This document shows positions 28,455-37,200 of a stretch of 64,000 nt of DNA, piece after piece. Numbering within the stretch: position 1 is the first letter of the stretch; each line of letters opens with the position of its first letter. Source of the stretch: Rhizobiaceae bacterium (GTDB lineage: Bacteria > Pseudomonadota > Alphaproteobacteria > Rhizobiales > Rhizobiaceae); the NCBI GenBank assembly GCA_017644005.1, contig JAEPMJ010000003.1, forward strand, positions 1 through 64,000, in the 5' to 3' direction. The position numbers were made by a program, and so were the translations under genes. The notes below the pieces were generated by a model. It had not been told where the DNA came from. It did not search any database and saw only the letters and a list, made by a program, of their open reading frames with translations.

Positions 28455-29213
28455 TTGCGCATCCTCCTCACCAATGACGACGGTATTCACGCCGAGGGAC
28501 TGGCGGTGCTCGAGCGCATCGCGCGCCAGCTTTCCGACGATATCTGGGTTGTCGCGCCCGAAGCCGATCAGTCGGGGCTTGCCCACTCGCTGACGCTGTC
28601 GGAGCCGCTGCGCCTGCGCACAATAGACGACCGCCATTTCGCATTGCGCGGCACGCCGACCGATTGCGTGATCATGGGTGTGCGGCGGCTTATGCCGGAA
28701 CCGCCCGACCTGGTGCTGTCGGGTGTCAATGCGGGCGCCAACCTCGCTGATGACGTTACCTATTCGGGTACGGTTGCCGGGGCCATGGAAGGCACGCTGC
28801 TCGGCGTGCGTTCAATTGCGCTCAGCCAGGCCTACAACATGACGGGCGAGGGCCGTTTCACGCCATGGGAGACTGTTGAGGCGCACGCACCAAAGCTCTT
28901 GCGCAAACTGATCGAAACCAGTCTGCCGCCGGGCGTGCTCCTCAACGTAAACTTTCCGCGCTGCGCGCCCGAAGAAGTCAAAGGTGTCTGCGTCGCCAAT
29001 CAGGGCAAGCTCGTCCACAATCTTTCAATCGAGGAGCGACGCGACGGACGCGGTTTTCCCTATTACTGGCTGATGTTCGGCCGCGAGCAGACCGAAACCG
29101 TGCCCGGCACCGACATTGCAGCGATCCGCGCCAATCGCATCTCGGTGACGCCGCTGCACCTGGATCTCACGGCGAACGAGGTGAAGGACCGTTTGAAGAA
29201 GGCGCTCGCATGA
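28455..29213 (+). CDS. surE: 5'/3'-nucleotidase SurE
   Basis: Encodes 252 residues beginning with a TTG start at 28455, three bases after the serS stop. [16 protein letters not shown] carries the metal-binding NDDG, and [19 protein letters not shown] is the second conserved block. SurE dephosphorylates nucleoside monophosphates. It overlaps pcm by four bases, the usual surE-pcm pairing. Confidence 0.95.
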   Translation: MRILLTNDDGIHAEGLAVLERIARQLSDDIWVVAPEADQSGLAHSLTLSEPLRLRTIDDRHFALRGTPTDCVIMGVRRLMPEPPDLVLSGVNAGANLADDVTYSGTVAGAMEGTLLGVRSIALSQAYNMTGEGRFTPWETVEAHAPKLLRKLIETSLPPGVLLNVNFPRCAPEEVKGVCVANQGKLVHNLSIEERRDGRGFPYYWLMFGREQTETVPGTDIAAIRANRISVTPLHLDLTANEVKDRLKKALA

Positions 29214-29863
29214 ACGGTCCGCAGGCCGGCAAGGAAGGGTTTGTCGCATTTGTGATGCGCATGCGGGCGCTGGGCATCGACGACAAGAAGCTGCTTGGCG
29301 CCATCGAGGCGACGCCGCGCCCGGACTTCGTACCCGGCCCGTGGCAGGATGCGATCTGGCAGGACAGAGTGCTGCCTATCGCCTGCGGCGAGGTGATGGA
29401 AGGCATCGACCTGCAAGCTCAGGCGCTGGCGGCGCTCGACATTGCTGATGGTCATAGGGTGCTGGAAATCGGTACCGGTTCGGGGTTTACCGCCGCTGTG
29501 ATGTCGCGAATCGCCGGCCGCGTTCTGACCTATGACCGCTTCAAGAGCCTGTGCCACGAAGCCCAACAGCGTTTTCAGGCACTTGGCCTGAGCAACGTCA
29601 TCGTTCGCCAGGGGGACGCCTCAAACGGCGCCGCGACCGAGGGGCCGTTTGACCGCATCATCGTGTGGGCAGCCTTCGAATCGCTGCCGCGCGGATTCGT
29701 CGATCAGCTTGCAACGGGCGGCGTCATGGTCGCGGCCATCGGTGATGGCGAAAGCGAGCAGACGCTCACGAAACTCACCAAGCTGGGCAGTCGTTTCGAG
29801 CGTCAGGACATTCGCAAGGTTCGGTTTCAGCCGCTGGGCGAGGGCGTGGCTGCCGTCCTTTAG
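29210..29863 (+). CDS. pcm: Protein-L-isoaspartate O-methyltransferase
   Basis: Encodes 217 residues. The SAM-binding motif [12 protein letters not shown] begins at residue 85 and the family motif near the N-terminus reads [17 protein letters not shown], the position of the usual R..F. It initiates repair of isoaspartyl residues in damaged proteins. ATGA overlap with surE indicates one transcription and translation unit. Confidence 0.93.
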   Translation: MNGPQAGKEGFVAFVMRMRALGIDDKKLLGAIEATPRPDFVPGPWQDAIWQDRVLPIACGEVMEGIDLQAQALAALDIADGHRVLEIGTGSGFTAAVMSRIAGRVLTYDRFKSLCHEAQQRFQALGLSNVIVRQGDASNGAATEGPFDRIIVWAAFESLPRGFVDQLATGGVMVAAIGDGESEQTLTKLTKLGSRFERQDIRKVRFQPLGEGVAAVL

Positions 29864-29905
29864 CTTCGCCGGCCAACGGGCCGCTATTGCATCTGCCAGC
29901 ACAGC

Positions 29906-29936
29906 TTAACTGTCGAGTAACATTAACGCGGTTTAA
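29906..29936. promoter_or_regulatory. Possible CtrA-like site cluster upstream of nlpD
   Basis: Two TTAA-type pairs lie in the pcm-nlpD spacer: TTAA-N7-GTAA at 29906-29920 and TTAA-N6-TTAA at 29923-29936. The CtrA consensus in alphaproteobacteria is TTAA-N7-TTAA, so each is one step off (one base, or one base of spacing). Regulation by CtrA is inference. Confidence 0.3.
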
Positions 29937-29971
29937 TGCCTGCATTGATTTGTACCGGGTGTGGTAGTGTT

Positions 29972-31354
29972 ATGCAGAGTTCCATCCTGACGCGAAATCG
30001 CCGCCGTCTCGCGCACGGAGCGGCAATCCTGCTTCTGGCAGGTATGTCGGCAGGCTGCAGTTCCGATCTCATGCGCTTCGATCATGGGCTGTCGTCGAAC
30101 AACAGCTCCTATCAGCAGCCGGCTTACGCGCAGCAGCAGCCTGTGCCGGCCTACCAGGAGCAGCAGGCCTATCCGGGCGACTATGCGTCCGCCCAACCGG
30201 ATTATCTCGACCAGACCACCACGGCGTCCATCAACAGTGCCCAGGGTCAGCGCCAGGGTCTCCTTCGCTCGGCTATCCGGCCCGACAGGCGCGGGCCGGT
30301 TCCCTCAGTCAATGTCGGCGCAAATGCCGCTGCTCCTCGGCAGCCGTTCCCGCAGCAGCCCGCTCCGGTGCATTCGGCAAGCGCTCAGCAGCTTCCCGCA
30401 CCGGTGACGCCAGGCGTGTCGCGGCAGCCGCTCGCGGCTCCCGACCCGGTTCAACTCGACCGCACCGCCACCGGTTCGATCCAGCCGCACACGCCGGCCG
30501 TTTCCACATCCGTTCCGCGGCAGGCTGTACCCGCAACTGCGGCGAAGCTGCCTGCCGATGTGCCACTCCCGACAAGGGTGCCCGACAGGCGTGTGGCTGT
30601 GCTGCCCAAACCCGTATCGGTTCCCGAGCCGCAGGTGCCCTCCCAGAAGTCCGCCCGGTCGGTGACTACAGGTTCGGTCTATCAGGTTGCCGCCGGCGAC
30701 ACGCTTTCCGCAATCGCCCGCAAGACCGGGACCACGGCCGATGCCATCAAACATGCGAACAGGCTGGACAGTGCGCTGATCCGGGTCGGACAGAAACTTG
30801 TCATCCCGGGCACCACGGTGCAGGCCAACGTCGCATCATCTGTCCCCGCTGGTGTCGATCCCATGGTTACGGGTGGCGTGACGAAGCCGGCAACCGGCTA
30901 TGTCGCCCCGAAACCGAAAAAGCAGGCCGAAATCGACACCATGGTCGAACGTGCCGCTGCCGCACCCGACTCGACCGGGGTGGGGCGCCTCCGCTGGCCC
31001 GTGAACGGCCGTGTGATCGCGGCGTTCGGCAGCCAGTCCGGCGGCAAACACAATGACGGTATCGACATAGCGGTTCCGGAAGGCACGCCTGTTAAGGCAG
31101 CCGAAAACGGCGTCGTGATCTATGCCGGCGACGGCCTCAAGGATTTCGGCAACACGGTTCTGGTCAGGCATGAAAATGGTCTGGTCACCGTGTACGGACA
31201 CAACAGCAAGATCACGGTTTCGCGGGGCACGACCGTGCGTCGCGGACAGGAAATCGCCCGTTCGGGCCTTTCCGGCAATGCCGATGCTCCGAAACTGCAT
31301 TTCGAAGTCCGCAAGGACTCCGCGCCGGTCGATCCGGCAACTTATCTCGAGTAG
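29972..31354 (+). CDS. nlpD: NlpD-type lipoprotein: LysM plus degenerate LytM (M23) domain
   Basis: Encodes 460 residues. A lipoprotein signal ends in a lipobox (LLAGMSAGC). A Gln/Pro/Ala-rich linker follows, a LysM domain at about 236-279 (YQVAAGDTLSAIARKTGTT), and a C-terminal M23 domain from about 345. The zinc/catalytic positions are degenerate: Asn361 replaces the first His (HNDGID) and Lys replaces the first His of HxH (PKLHFE). This is the pattern of amidase activators such as NlpD/EnvC, not hydrolases. ATG 29972 starts the signal peptide; an upstream start at 29936 is rejected. Synteny surE-pcm-nlpD supports the call. Confidence 0.85.
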   Translation: MQSSILTRNRRRLAHGAAILLLAGMSAGCSSDLMRFDHGLSSNNSSYQQPAYAQQQPVPAYQEQQAYPGDYASAQPDYLDQTTTASINSAQGQRQGLLRSAIRPDRRGPVPSVNVGANAAAPRQPFPQQPAPVHSASAQQLPAPVTPGVSRQPLAAPDPVQLDRTATGSIQPHTPAVSTSVPRQAVPATAAKLPADVPLPTRVPDRRVAVLPKPVSVPEPQVPSQKSARSVTTGSVYQVAAGDTLSAIARKTGTTADAIKHANRLDSALIRVGQKLVIPGTTVQANVASSVPAGVDPMVTGGVTKPATGYVAPKPKKQAEIDTMVERAAAAPDSTGVGRLRWPVNGRVIAAFGSQSGGKHNDGIDIAVPEGTPVKAAENGVVIYAGDGLKDFGNTVLVRHENGLVTVYGHNSKITVSRGTTVRRGQEIARSGLSGNADAPKLHFEVRKDSAPVDPATYLE

Positions 31355-31413
31355 CCAAAAGAACCTAGAACAACGGCGCGGTCCGCCTGACCTCCAGTCC
31401 GGACCGCAGACTT

Positions 31414-31445
31414 CCCCGCCCCCGCCCGGGCGGGGATTTCTTTTT
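31414..31445 (+). terminator. Intrinsic terminator after nlpD
   Basis: CCCCGCCC (31414-31421) pairs with GGGCGGGG (31428-31435) around a six-base loop and is followed by ATTTCTTTTT (31436-31445). It ends the + strand unit. A second inverted repeat just upstream (GCGGTCCG near 31378 with CGGACCGC near 31401) could serve the convergent - strand gene but has a weak T-run in that direction. Confidence 0.8.
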
Positions 31446-31455
31446 GAACTTTCGT

Positions 31456-32340
31456 CTATTCGCGCGTTGCGTCCAGCCTCGTGCCCAGGCGGCCGGCCAG
31501 ATCCTGGATGAACTGCCAGGCGACGCGGCCGGAGCGGCTGCCGCGTGTCGTTGCCCATTCCAGCGCCTCCGCCCGCAATGTCTCCGGGTCGATCTTCAGC
31601 CCGTAATGCGCAACATATGCGTCTATCATTTCCAGATAATCGTCCTGCGAGCACTTGTGGAAGCCGAGCCACAGGCCGAAGCGGTCGGACAGCGAGACCT
31701 TTTCCTCCACCGCTTCCGAGGGGTTGATGGCTGTCGAGCGCTCGTTCTCGATCATATCGCGCGGCAATAGGTGGCGGCGGTTCGACGTTGCATAGAAGAC
31801 GACATTGTCGGGCCTGCCTTCGACGCCGCCCTCGAGGGCCGCTTTCAGCGATTTGTACGATGTGTCGTCATTGTCGAACGAAAGATCGTCGCAAAACAGG
31901 ATAAAGCGGTGCGGCGCGTCTTTCAGCAATGCCAGCAGCCGAGGCAGGCCGGAAATGTCCTCGCGGTGGATTTCAATCAGCTTGAGCGGATCGTCAGATG
32001 CGCCGCCGGCGCTCACCGTCGCATGCGCCGCTTTCACCAGAGATGACTTGCCCATCCCGCGGGCGCCCCACAAAAGCACATTGTTGGCAGGCAGCCCGCG
32101 CGCAAACCGTTCCGTGTTGTCCACCAATATGTCACGCACCCGGTCGACGCCGCGTATAAGCGACAATTCGACCCGGTTTACCCGGTTCACCGGTTCCAGG
32201 CGAAGCGCTTCGGCGTTCCAGACGAAGCAATCGGCGGTGTCCAGGTTCGGCGCTTCCGGCGAGGCCGGAGCCATGCGCTCGAGCGCCGCAATCACGCGGT
32301 CGAGCTTCTTCGCAAGCGCGTCGTTGGTGGATTCGTTCAT
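31456..32340 (-). CDS. DUF815-family AAA-type ATPase
   Basis: Encodes 294 residues of the DUF815 family (predicted AAA+ ATPases). The P-loop reads GARGMGKSS and the Walker B-like acid pair is in FILFCDDLSFD. YATSNRRHLLPRDMIENE and SDRFGLWLGFHKCSQDDYL are the conserved family blocks. The start at 32340 (MNESTNDAL) is preferred over an upstream one at 32382. It is divergent from yajC. The cellular role is not known to me. Confidence 0.85.
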   Translation of the reverse strand: MNESTNDALAKKLDRVIAALERMAPASPEAPNLDTADCFVWNAEALRLEPVNRVNRVELSLIRGVDRVRDILVDNTERFARGLPANNVLLWGARGMGKSSLVKAAHATVSAGGASDDPLKLIEIHREDISGLPRLLALLKDAPHRFILFCDDLSFDNDDTSYKSLKAALEGGVEGRPDNVVFYATSNRRHLLPRDMIENERSTAINPSEAVEEKVSLSDRFGLWLGFHKCSQDDYLEMIDAYVAHYGLKIDPETLRAEALEWATTRGSRSGRVAWQFIQDLAGRLGTRLDATRE

Positions 32341-32426
32341 CGGAGCGTCACAAAGCCTCATGTGTTGGGTGGCGTCTAGCATGCGACCGTCATTGCGAAA
32401 AGCCGCGCACCACCACTGTTCGTCGG

Positions 32427-32454
32427 TTGCAAAGGCGGCGCGAGCAACTATATT
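32427..32454 (+). promoter_or_regulatory. Candidate sigma70-type promoter of yajC-secDF
   Basis: TTGCAA (32427-32432) and TATATT (32449-32454) are separated by 16 bases in the divergent gap between the DUF815 gene and yajC. The yajC ATG lies about 60 bases downstream. Both hexamers are close to consensus for a GC-rich genome. Confidence 0.45.
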
Positions 32455-32514
32455 CGCGCCGAATTCGGCACGGTCGGTTTACCGGTCAGCCTTCAGATTT
32501 TTCAGGAGCTTTTC

Positions 32515-32862
32515 ATGTTTGTGACACCGGCATACGCGCAGACTGGCGCCGGCGGGCCCGACATCCTCGTCAGCATTTTGCCCTTCATCCTCATTTTCGT
32601 GATCATGTACATGCTGATCATCCGTCCGCAGCGACAGCAGATGAAAAAGCGCGGAGAGATGCTGGCAGCGATCCGGCGCGGCGATGCGGTGGTCACGGGC
32701 GGCGGACTGGTCGGAAAGGTAACCAAGGTCATCGACGACAACGAGCTCGAAGTCGATCTCGGCGGCGGGCTGAAGGTGACGGCGTTGCGCTCAACCATTG
32801 CCGAGGTGCGCATCAAGGGCGAACCTGTCGCCAATCAGAACGCGAAAAACGCCAAGAAATAA
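32515..32862 (+). CDS. yajC: Sec translocon accessory subunit YajC
   Basis: Encodes 115 residues: one membrane helix (ILPFILIFVIMYMLIIRPQ) followed by the conserved RPQRQQMKKRGEMLAAIRRG segment and a small cytoplasmic domain. YajC associates with SecDF. TTCAGGAGC lies before the ATG. secDF follows after 39 bases. Confidence 0.95.
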   Translation: MFVTPAYAQTGAGGPDILVSILPFILIFVIMYMLIIRPQRQQMKKRGEMLAAIRRGDAVVTGGGLVGKVTKVIDDNELEVDLGGGLKVTALRSTIAEVRIKGEPVANQNAKNAKK

Positions 32863-32901
32863 GACAACTTCCGGCTGATCGGCGGATAACGGACGGACCC
32901 T

Positions 32902-35457
32902 ATGCTCTATTTCTCGCGCTGGCAGTCGATCGCTATCTGGCTGGTTGTACTTGTCGGAATTGCCTATGCGGTGCCAAATCTGTTGCCGCAGTCGACGCGC
33001 GACGCGTTGCCCGACTGGGCACCTAAGCAGCCGCTGACACTTGGCCTCGACCTCAGGGGCGGTTCGCATATCCTGCTTCAGATAGATCGCGACAGTCTGC
33101 TTGAGGACCGGCTTGAAACCGTGCGCGATGACGTTCGCACGCTGCTGCGCGAAGAGCGCATCGGCTATACCGGTCTGTCAGCGAGCGGTACGTCCGTCCA
33201 GGTCCGCATCCGTGATGCGGGTGACATCGATGCGGCCAAGGAAGCACTTGATGACATGATCGAGCCGATCTCGACCGGTGTCTTCGGCGCCGGCGTGATC
33301 ACCGAACTGGAGTTCAGCGAACCAGAACCCGGTCTGTTTCGTTACACCCTGACCGATGAGGGGATCAGCTACCGCGTCGTTTCGGCGGTCAGCCAGTCCA
33401 TCGAGGTCGTCAGCCGTCGCGTCAACGAGCTTGGAACGACCGAACCGATCATTCAGCGGCAGGGCGACGACCGGATTCTCGTCCAGGTGCCCGGTCTCGA
33501 CGATCCGCAGCGGCTGAAGGATATCCTCGGCCAGACCGCGAAGCTCACTTTCCGCTTCGTCGACCAGACCATGTCGGCCGAAGACGCTCTGCAGGGCAGG
33601 CCGCCGGCGGGTACCGAGATCCTGTATTCGCCTGACGATCCACCTGTGCCGTACCTGATCGAGACGCGGGTCATCGTGTCGGGTGAAAACCTTGTCGATG
33701 CGCAGGCGACGTTCGATTCACGCACCAACGAACCGGTGGTGTCGTTCAGGTTCGACAATCAGGGTGCAACGCGGTTCGGCCAGGCGACGCAGCAGAATGT
33801 GGGCCGCCTTTTCGCGATCGTACTCGACGAAGAAGTGATTTCTGCACCACAGATCCGCGAGCCTATCCTCGGTGGCACCGGACAGATTTCCGGCAACTTC
33901 ACCGTTCAGAGCGCCAACGACCTCGCCGTACTGCTGCGCGCCGGTGCGCTGCCAGCCGACCTGACGATTGTCGAGGAACGTACGGTTGGCCCGAGCCTCG
34001 GCGCGGATTCCATCGCCGCGGGCGAGATCGCGGGGATCGTCGCATCCATCGGCGTTGTCGTCTTCATGCTGCTTGCCTACGGCACTCTGGGCATCATTGC
34101 CAATATTGCGCTGGCGGCCAACGTGGCGCTTATCATTGGCGTCCTGTCAGGCCTTGGTGCAACGCTGACGCTGCCCGGCATTGCCGGCATCGTGCTTACG
34201 GTCGGTATGGCCGTGGACTCCAACGTCATCATCTTCGAGCGCGTGCGCGAGGAGCGGGCGAACGGGCGATCGCTCGTGCAATCGCTGGATGCCGGCTTCC
34301 GCAATGCGATGTCGACCATCGTCGATGCCAACGTGACGACGCTTATCGCAGCCGTGATCATGTTCTATCTGGGCTCGGGCCCGATACGTGGATTTGCCGT
34401 CACCCTGGCGATCGGCATCGTTACCACCGTCTTCACCGCATTCCTGCTCACCCGCTGGCTCATCGCGCAGTGGTTGCGCCGCACCAAACCGGTCGAGCTG
34501 CCGCGCGGCGTGATCAAATTCGTGCCGGACGACACCAAGATCAGGTTCATGCGGCTGCGCAACATCGCGTTCACTGTATCGGCAGCATTGTCCATTCTGG
34601 CTGCCGCACTTTTCTTCACGGTCCAGATGAACATGGGCATCGATTTCCGTGGAGGTTCGCTGATCGAGGTGCAGGCCAAGCAGGAAGCTGCCGATATTGG
34701 CGACGTTCGATCCCGGCTGGAGCAGCTCAATCTCGGTGAAGTGCAGGTTCAGGAATTTGGCAGCCCGAAAGACCTGCTGATTCGCATCGGTGCGCAGGAT
34801 GGCGGTGACAGCGCCGAGCAATCGGCAATGCAACTGGTGCAGAATGAACTCGAGGCGGATTACGAGTTCCGCCGGGTCGAAGTAGTCGGGCCGACCATTT
34901 CGGCGGAACTGGCCCAAGCTGGCACCATCGCCGTCATTGCGGCGCTGTTCGCGATGCTTGTCTATATCTGGCTGCGGTTCGAATGGCAGTTCGCGGTCGG
35001 CGCTATCGTGGCGACACTGCACGATGTGGTTATGGTGATCGGCTTCTACGTCGTGACTGGCCTCGAATTCAACCTGAGCAGCATCGCTGCGGTGCTGACC
35101 GTGGTCGGCTATTCGATCAACGATACGGTTGTGGTCTACGATCGCGTTCGCGAAAATTTGCGCAAATACAAGAAGATGCCTCTTCCTGACCTGATCGACC
35201 TCACGGTAAATCAGACACTGTCGCGAACCACACTGACCGGTGCGACGACGCTGGTCGCCCTCACGGCGCTATGGCTGCTTGGCGGCGAAGTGATCGCGTC
35301 GTTTACGCTCGCCATGATCGTCGGTGTCGTGATCGGCACATATTCATCGATCTTCATTGCCGGTCCGCTGCTTATCCTGTTCAAGCTGAGGCCGGAGAAC
35401 TTTCAGGCAAGCGTGGAGCACAAGCCGGAGGCACCGTCCGGGGCTTCCGGGGGCTGA
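32902..35457 (+). CDS. secDF: Protein translocase SecDF, fused
   Basis: Encodes 851 residues that contain SecD (about 1-520) and SecF (about 540-851) in one chain. The SecD start has LGLDLRGGSHILLQID, followed by the periplasmic P1 domain and transmembrane helices with GIVLTVGMAVDSNVIIFERV. The SecF half has NMGIDFRGGSLIEV and GYSINDTVVVYDRVREN. SecDF uses the proton motive force to pull preproteins out of SecYEG. The fused form is common in alphaproteobacteria. Confidence 0.97.
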   Translation: MLYFSRWQSIAIWLVVLVGIAYAVPNLLPQSTRDALPDWAPKQPLTLGLDLRGGSHILLQIDRDSLLEDRLETVRDDVRTLLREERIGYTGLSASGTSVQVRIRDAGDIDAAKEALDDMIEPISTGVFGAGVITELEFSEPEPGLFRYTLTDEGISYRVVSAVSQSIEVVSRRVNELGTTEPIIQRQGDDRILVQVPGLDDPQRLKDILGQTAKLTFRFVDQTMSAEDALQGRPPAGTEILYSPDDPPVPYLIETRVIVSGENLVDAQATFDSRTNEPVVSFRFDNQGATRFGQATQQNVGRLFAIVLDEEVISAPQIREPILGGTGQISGNFTVQSANDLAVLLRAGALPADLTIVEERTVGPSLGADSIAAGEIAGIVASIGVVVFMLLAYGTLGIIANIALAANVALIIGVLSGLGATLTLPGIAGIVLTVGMAVDSNVIIFERVREERANGRSLVQSLDAGFRNAMSTIVDANVTTLIAAVIMFYLGSGPIRGFAVTLAIGIVTTVFTAFLLTRWLIAQWLRRTKPVELPRGVIKFVPDDTKIRFMRLRNIAFTVSAALSILAAALFFTVQMNMGIDFRGGSLIEVQAKQEAADIGDVRSRLEQLNLGEVQVQEFGSPKDLLIRIGAQDGGDSAEQSAMQLVQNELEADYEFRRVEVVGPTISAELAQAGTIAVIAALFAMLVYIWLRFEWQFAVGAIVATLHDVVMVIGFYVVTGLEFNLSSIAAVLTVVGYSINDTVVVYDRVRENLRKYKKMPLPDLIDLTVNQTLSRTTLTGATTLVALTALWLLGGEVIASFTLAMIVGVVIGTYSSIFIAGPLLILFKLRPENFQASVEHKPEAPSGASGG

Positions 35458-35466
35458 CGGGACACA

Positions 35467-35856
35467 ATGGGCGCCGGCATCCAGATACGCGAGGCGCATT
35501 TTCCGGGGCGTGCTCCAATCGACGCTTATGGAAATGGCGGGTTTCGGTTTGCCGACATGTCGCACCGGGGTTCGCTGCTGTGCCTGCCGTCGGGAATTCA
35601 CGGCTGGGATGCGGTATCGGCCGGCGAGTTGACGCCAGCTCATTTTGCCAAGGTCATGACGGATGCCGCGGATATAGGTATTCTGCTGATCGGTACAGGC
35701 GCCGACATGCTGCGTTTGCCAAAACAGCTCCGCGAGACGCTGTCTGAAGCAGGAATCGCCGCCGATTCCATGTCCACGGGGGCTGCAGTGCGTACCTACA
35801 ATGTGCTCCTAGCCGAAGATCGCGCGGTCGCCGCGGCGCTGATCGCCGTTGAATGA
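35467..35856 (+). CDS. Mth938-like domain protein (NDUFAF3 family)
   Basis: Encodes 129 residues of the Mth938-like fold. SGIHGWDAV, DIGILLIGTGADMLRLP and the C-terminal STGAAVRTYNVLLAEDRAVAAALI are the family blocks. The mitochondrial member NDUFAF3 is a complex I assembly factor. It lies ten bases after secDF and overlaps the next frame, forming one operon. A role in respiratory complex or membrane protein assembly is inferred from family and context. Confidence 0.88.
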   Translation: MGAGIQIREAHFPGRAPIDAYGNGGFRFADMSHRGSLLCLPSGIHGWDAVSAGELTPAHFAKVMTDAADIGILLIGTGADMLRLPKQLRETLSEAGIAADSMSTGAAVRTYNVLLAEDRAVAAALIAVE

Positions 35857-35857
35857 C

Positions 35858-36691
35858 ATGGCCGGCGCCGTCCAAACCGGCCAATCGCTGCGTGACCTAG
35901 ATCGCGAACGATATCTGACGACGCTCTACGCGCCGACCGGCAAACGCGCTGCGCTGACAGCGCTTTATGTATTCAACGCTGAAATCGCTGCCATACGCGA
36001 CAAGGTCAGGGAGCCGATGGCCGGGGAGATCAGGTTGCAATGGTGGCACGATGCGCTGGCGGCGGGGGCGGAGACCGGCAACCCGGTCGCGGACGCTCTG
36101 ATTGCCGCCATCAAGGAACACCGGCTTCCGCTGCCCGCCTTCGAACGCATGCTGGAAGCGCGCGTATTCGATCTCTACGACGACCCCATGCCCGACCGTA
36201 CCACATTGGAAGGTTATTGCGGGGAAACAGCATCGGCGCTCGTTCAGCTCGCGACGATGATCCTGAATGGCGGGACGGCTCATAAATGGGCTGACGCAGC
36301 CGGCCATGCCGGTTGTGCGATGGCGATTGCAGGCATTCTGAGGCTGCTGCCTATCCATCGTGCACGGGGGCAATGTTATGTTCCCTCAGATGTGCTGGCT
36401 TCGGCGGGAATAACTTCCGCTGCATTCATCGCAGGTGACGACCGCGACGCGGCGGGCAGGGCGGTTTCGGCCATGGTGGCACTGGCTCGCGAGCATCTCG
36501 CCGGATTCACCAGCCATGCAAAAGACCTGCCGCCTGTGCTCCGGCCGGCATTTTTGCCGGTTGCGCCAACAGGAGCTCATCTGAAAGCGATTCTGGCCCG
36601 GCCGGCGCTGGCAGTCGATCGATCCCGCAGTGCTTCGGGCATCCGTTCCCAGCTGGCGATCATGCACAGGGCTGCCCGCGGCTGGGGCTGA
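35858..36691 (+). CDS. Squalene/phytoene synthase-family protein (NDUFAF6-like)
   Basis: Encodes about 277 residues related to squalene/phytoene synthases (LYVFNAEIAAIRDKVREPM, GEIRLQWWHDAL). The Asp-rich prenyl-diphosphate motifs of true synthases (DxxxD) are not evident; the family instead fits the NDUFAF6 branch, linked to complex I assembly. No other carotenoid or hopanoid gene is nearby. ATG 35858 is chosen; an in-frame TTG at 35849 would overlap the previous gene. Cotranscribed with yajC-secDF and the NDUFAF3-like gene. Confidence 0.8.
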   Translation: MAGAVQTGQSLRDLDRERYLTTLYAPTGKRAALTALYVFNAEIAAIRDKVREPMAGEIRLQWWHDALAAGAETGNPVADALIAAIKEHRLPLPAFERMLEARVFDLYDDPMPDRTTLEGYCGETASALVQLATMILNGGTAHKWADAAGHAGCAMAIAGILRLLPIHRARGQCYVPSDVLASAGITSAAFIAGDDRDAAGRAVSAMVALAREHLAGFTSHAKDLPPVLRPAFLPVAPTGAHLKAILARPALAVDRSRSASGIRSQLAIMHRAARGWG

Positions 36692-36762
36692 TCGTCTTTG
36701 ACGCAAACGTCAAAAGCGAATAATCCGGTTGCGGAAGGTCCGCTGAGCATCGGTCGGGAGGA

Positions 36763-37194
36763 ATGAGCCTAACGCTTCTCGTCGTCATGGTGGTGGTGGG
36801 TATTGCCGCTGTGGTGGCCGCCGTTCACATGACCGGCGGTACTGTGACAGCAGCTGTCCAGGACGCAGATGCCGCCAGACGGCGCTTTGCGGAGGACTTC
36901 GGTGACGTGAATGTCGCGGATGTGTGGCTCACAGAGCAACGTCAGGCGGCATTCCTGGCACTAGACGACGGCCGCACCGGAATTGTCTCGGCGTTTGGCG
37001 ACCGGTATCTGACCCGAATCGCTGCTACCGGCGATCCCGCGATGAAGGTCGAGCGCGACGGGCGCACGGTACGGATCCGGTTGAACGACTTCACCTGGCA
37101 GGGTGGGGCGTTCACGTTTGCGGATGAGGCGGATGCGAAGGCAATCGCACAACGGCTTGGCGCCAAGGGTTGGCTAGAAGCGGAGGAGTTGTGA
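36763..37194 (+). CDS. Hypothetical membrane-anchored protein
   Basis: Encodes 143 residues. An N-terminal membrane helix (LTLLVVMVVVGIAAVVAAV) is followed by a soluble domain of about 115 residues with no motif I recognise. GGGAGGA precedes ATG 36763. It lies 71 bases after the NDUFAF6-like gene and six bases before the hydroxylase gene, so it is probably cotranscribed with the latter. Confidence 0.7.
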   Translation: MSLTLLVVMVVVGIAAVVAAVHMTGGTVTAAVQDADAARRRFAEDFGDVNVADVWLTEQRQAAFLALDDGRTGIVSAFGDRYLTRIAATGDPAMKVERDGRTVRIRLNDFTWQGGAFTFADEADAKAIAQRLGAKGWLEAEEL

Positions 37195-37200
37195 AAGCTC

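Noticed and set aside
35858-36691. Reading the squalene/phytoene synthase-like gene as a carotenoid or hopanoid enzyme
   Set aside because: Prenyl-diphosphate Asp motifs are not evident, no isoprenoid genes adjoin, and the secDF/NDUFAF3-like context favours the NDUFAF6 branch.
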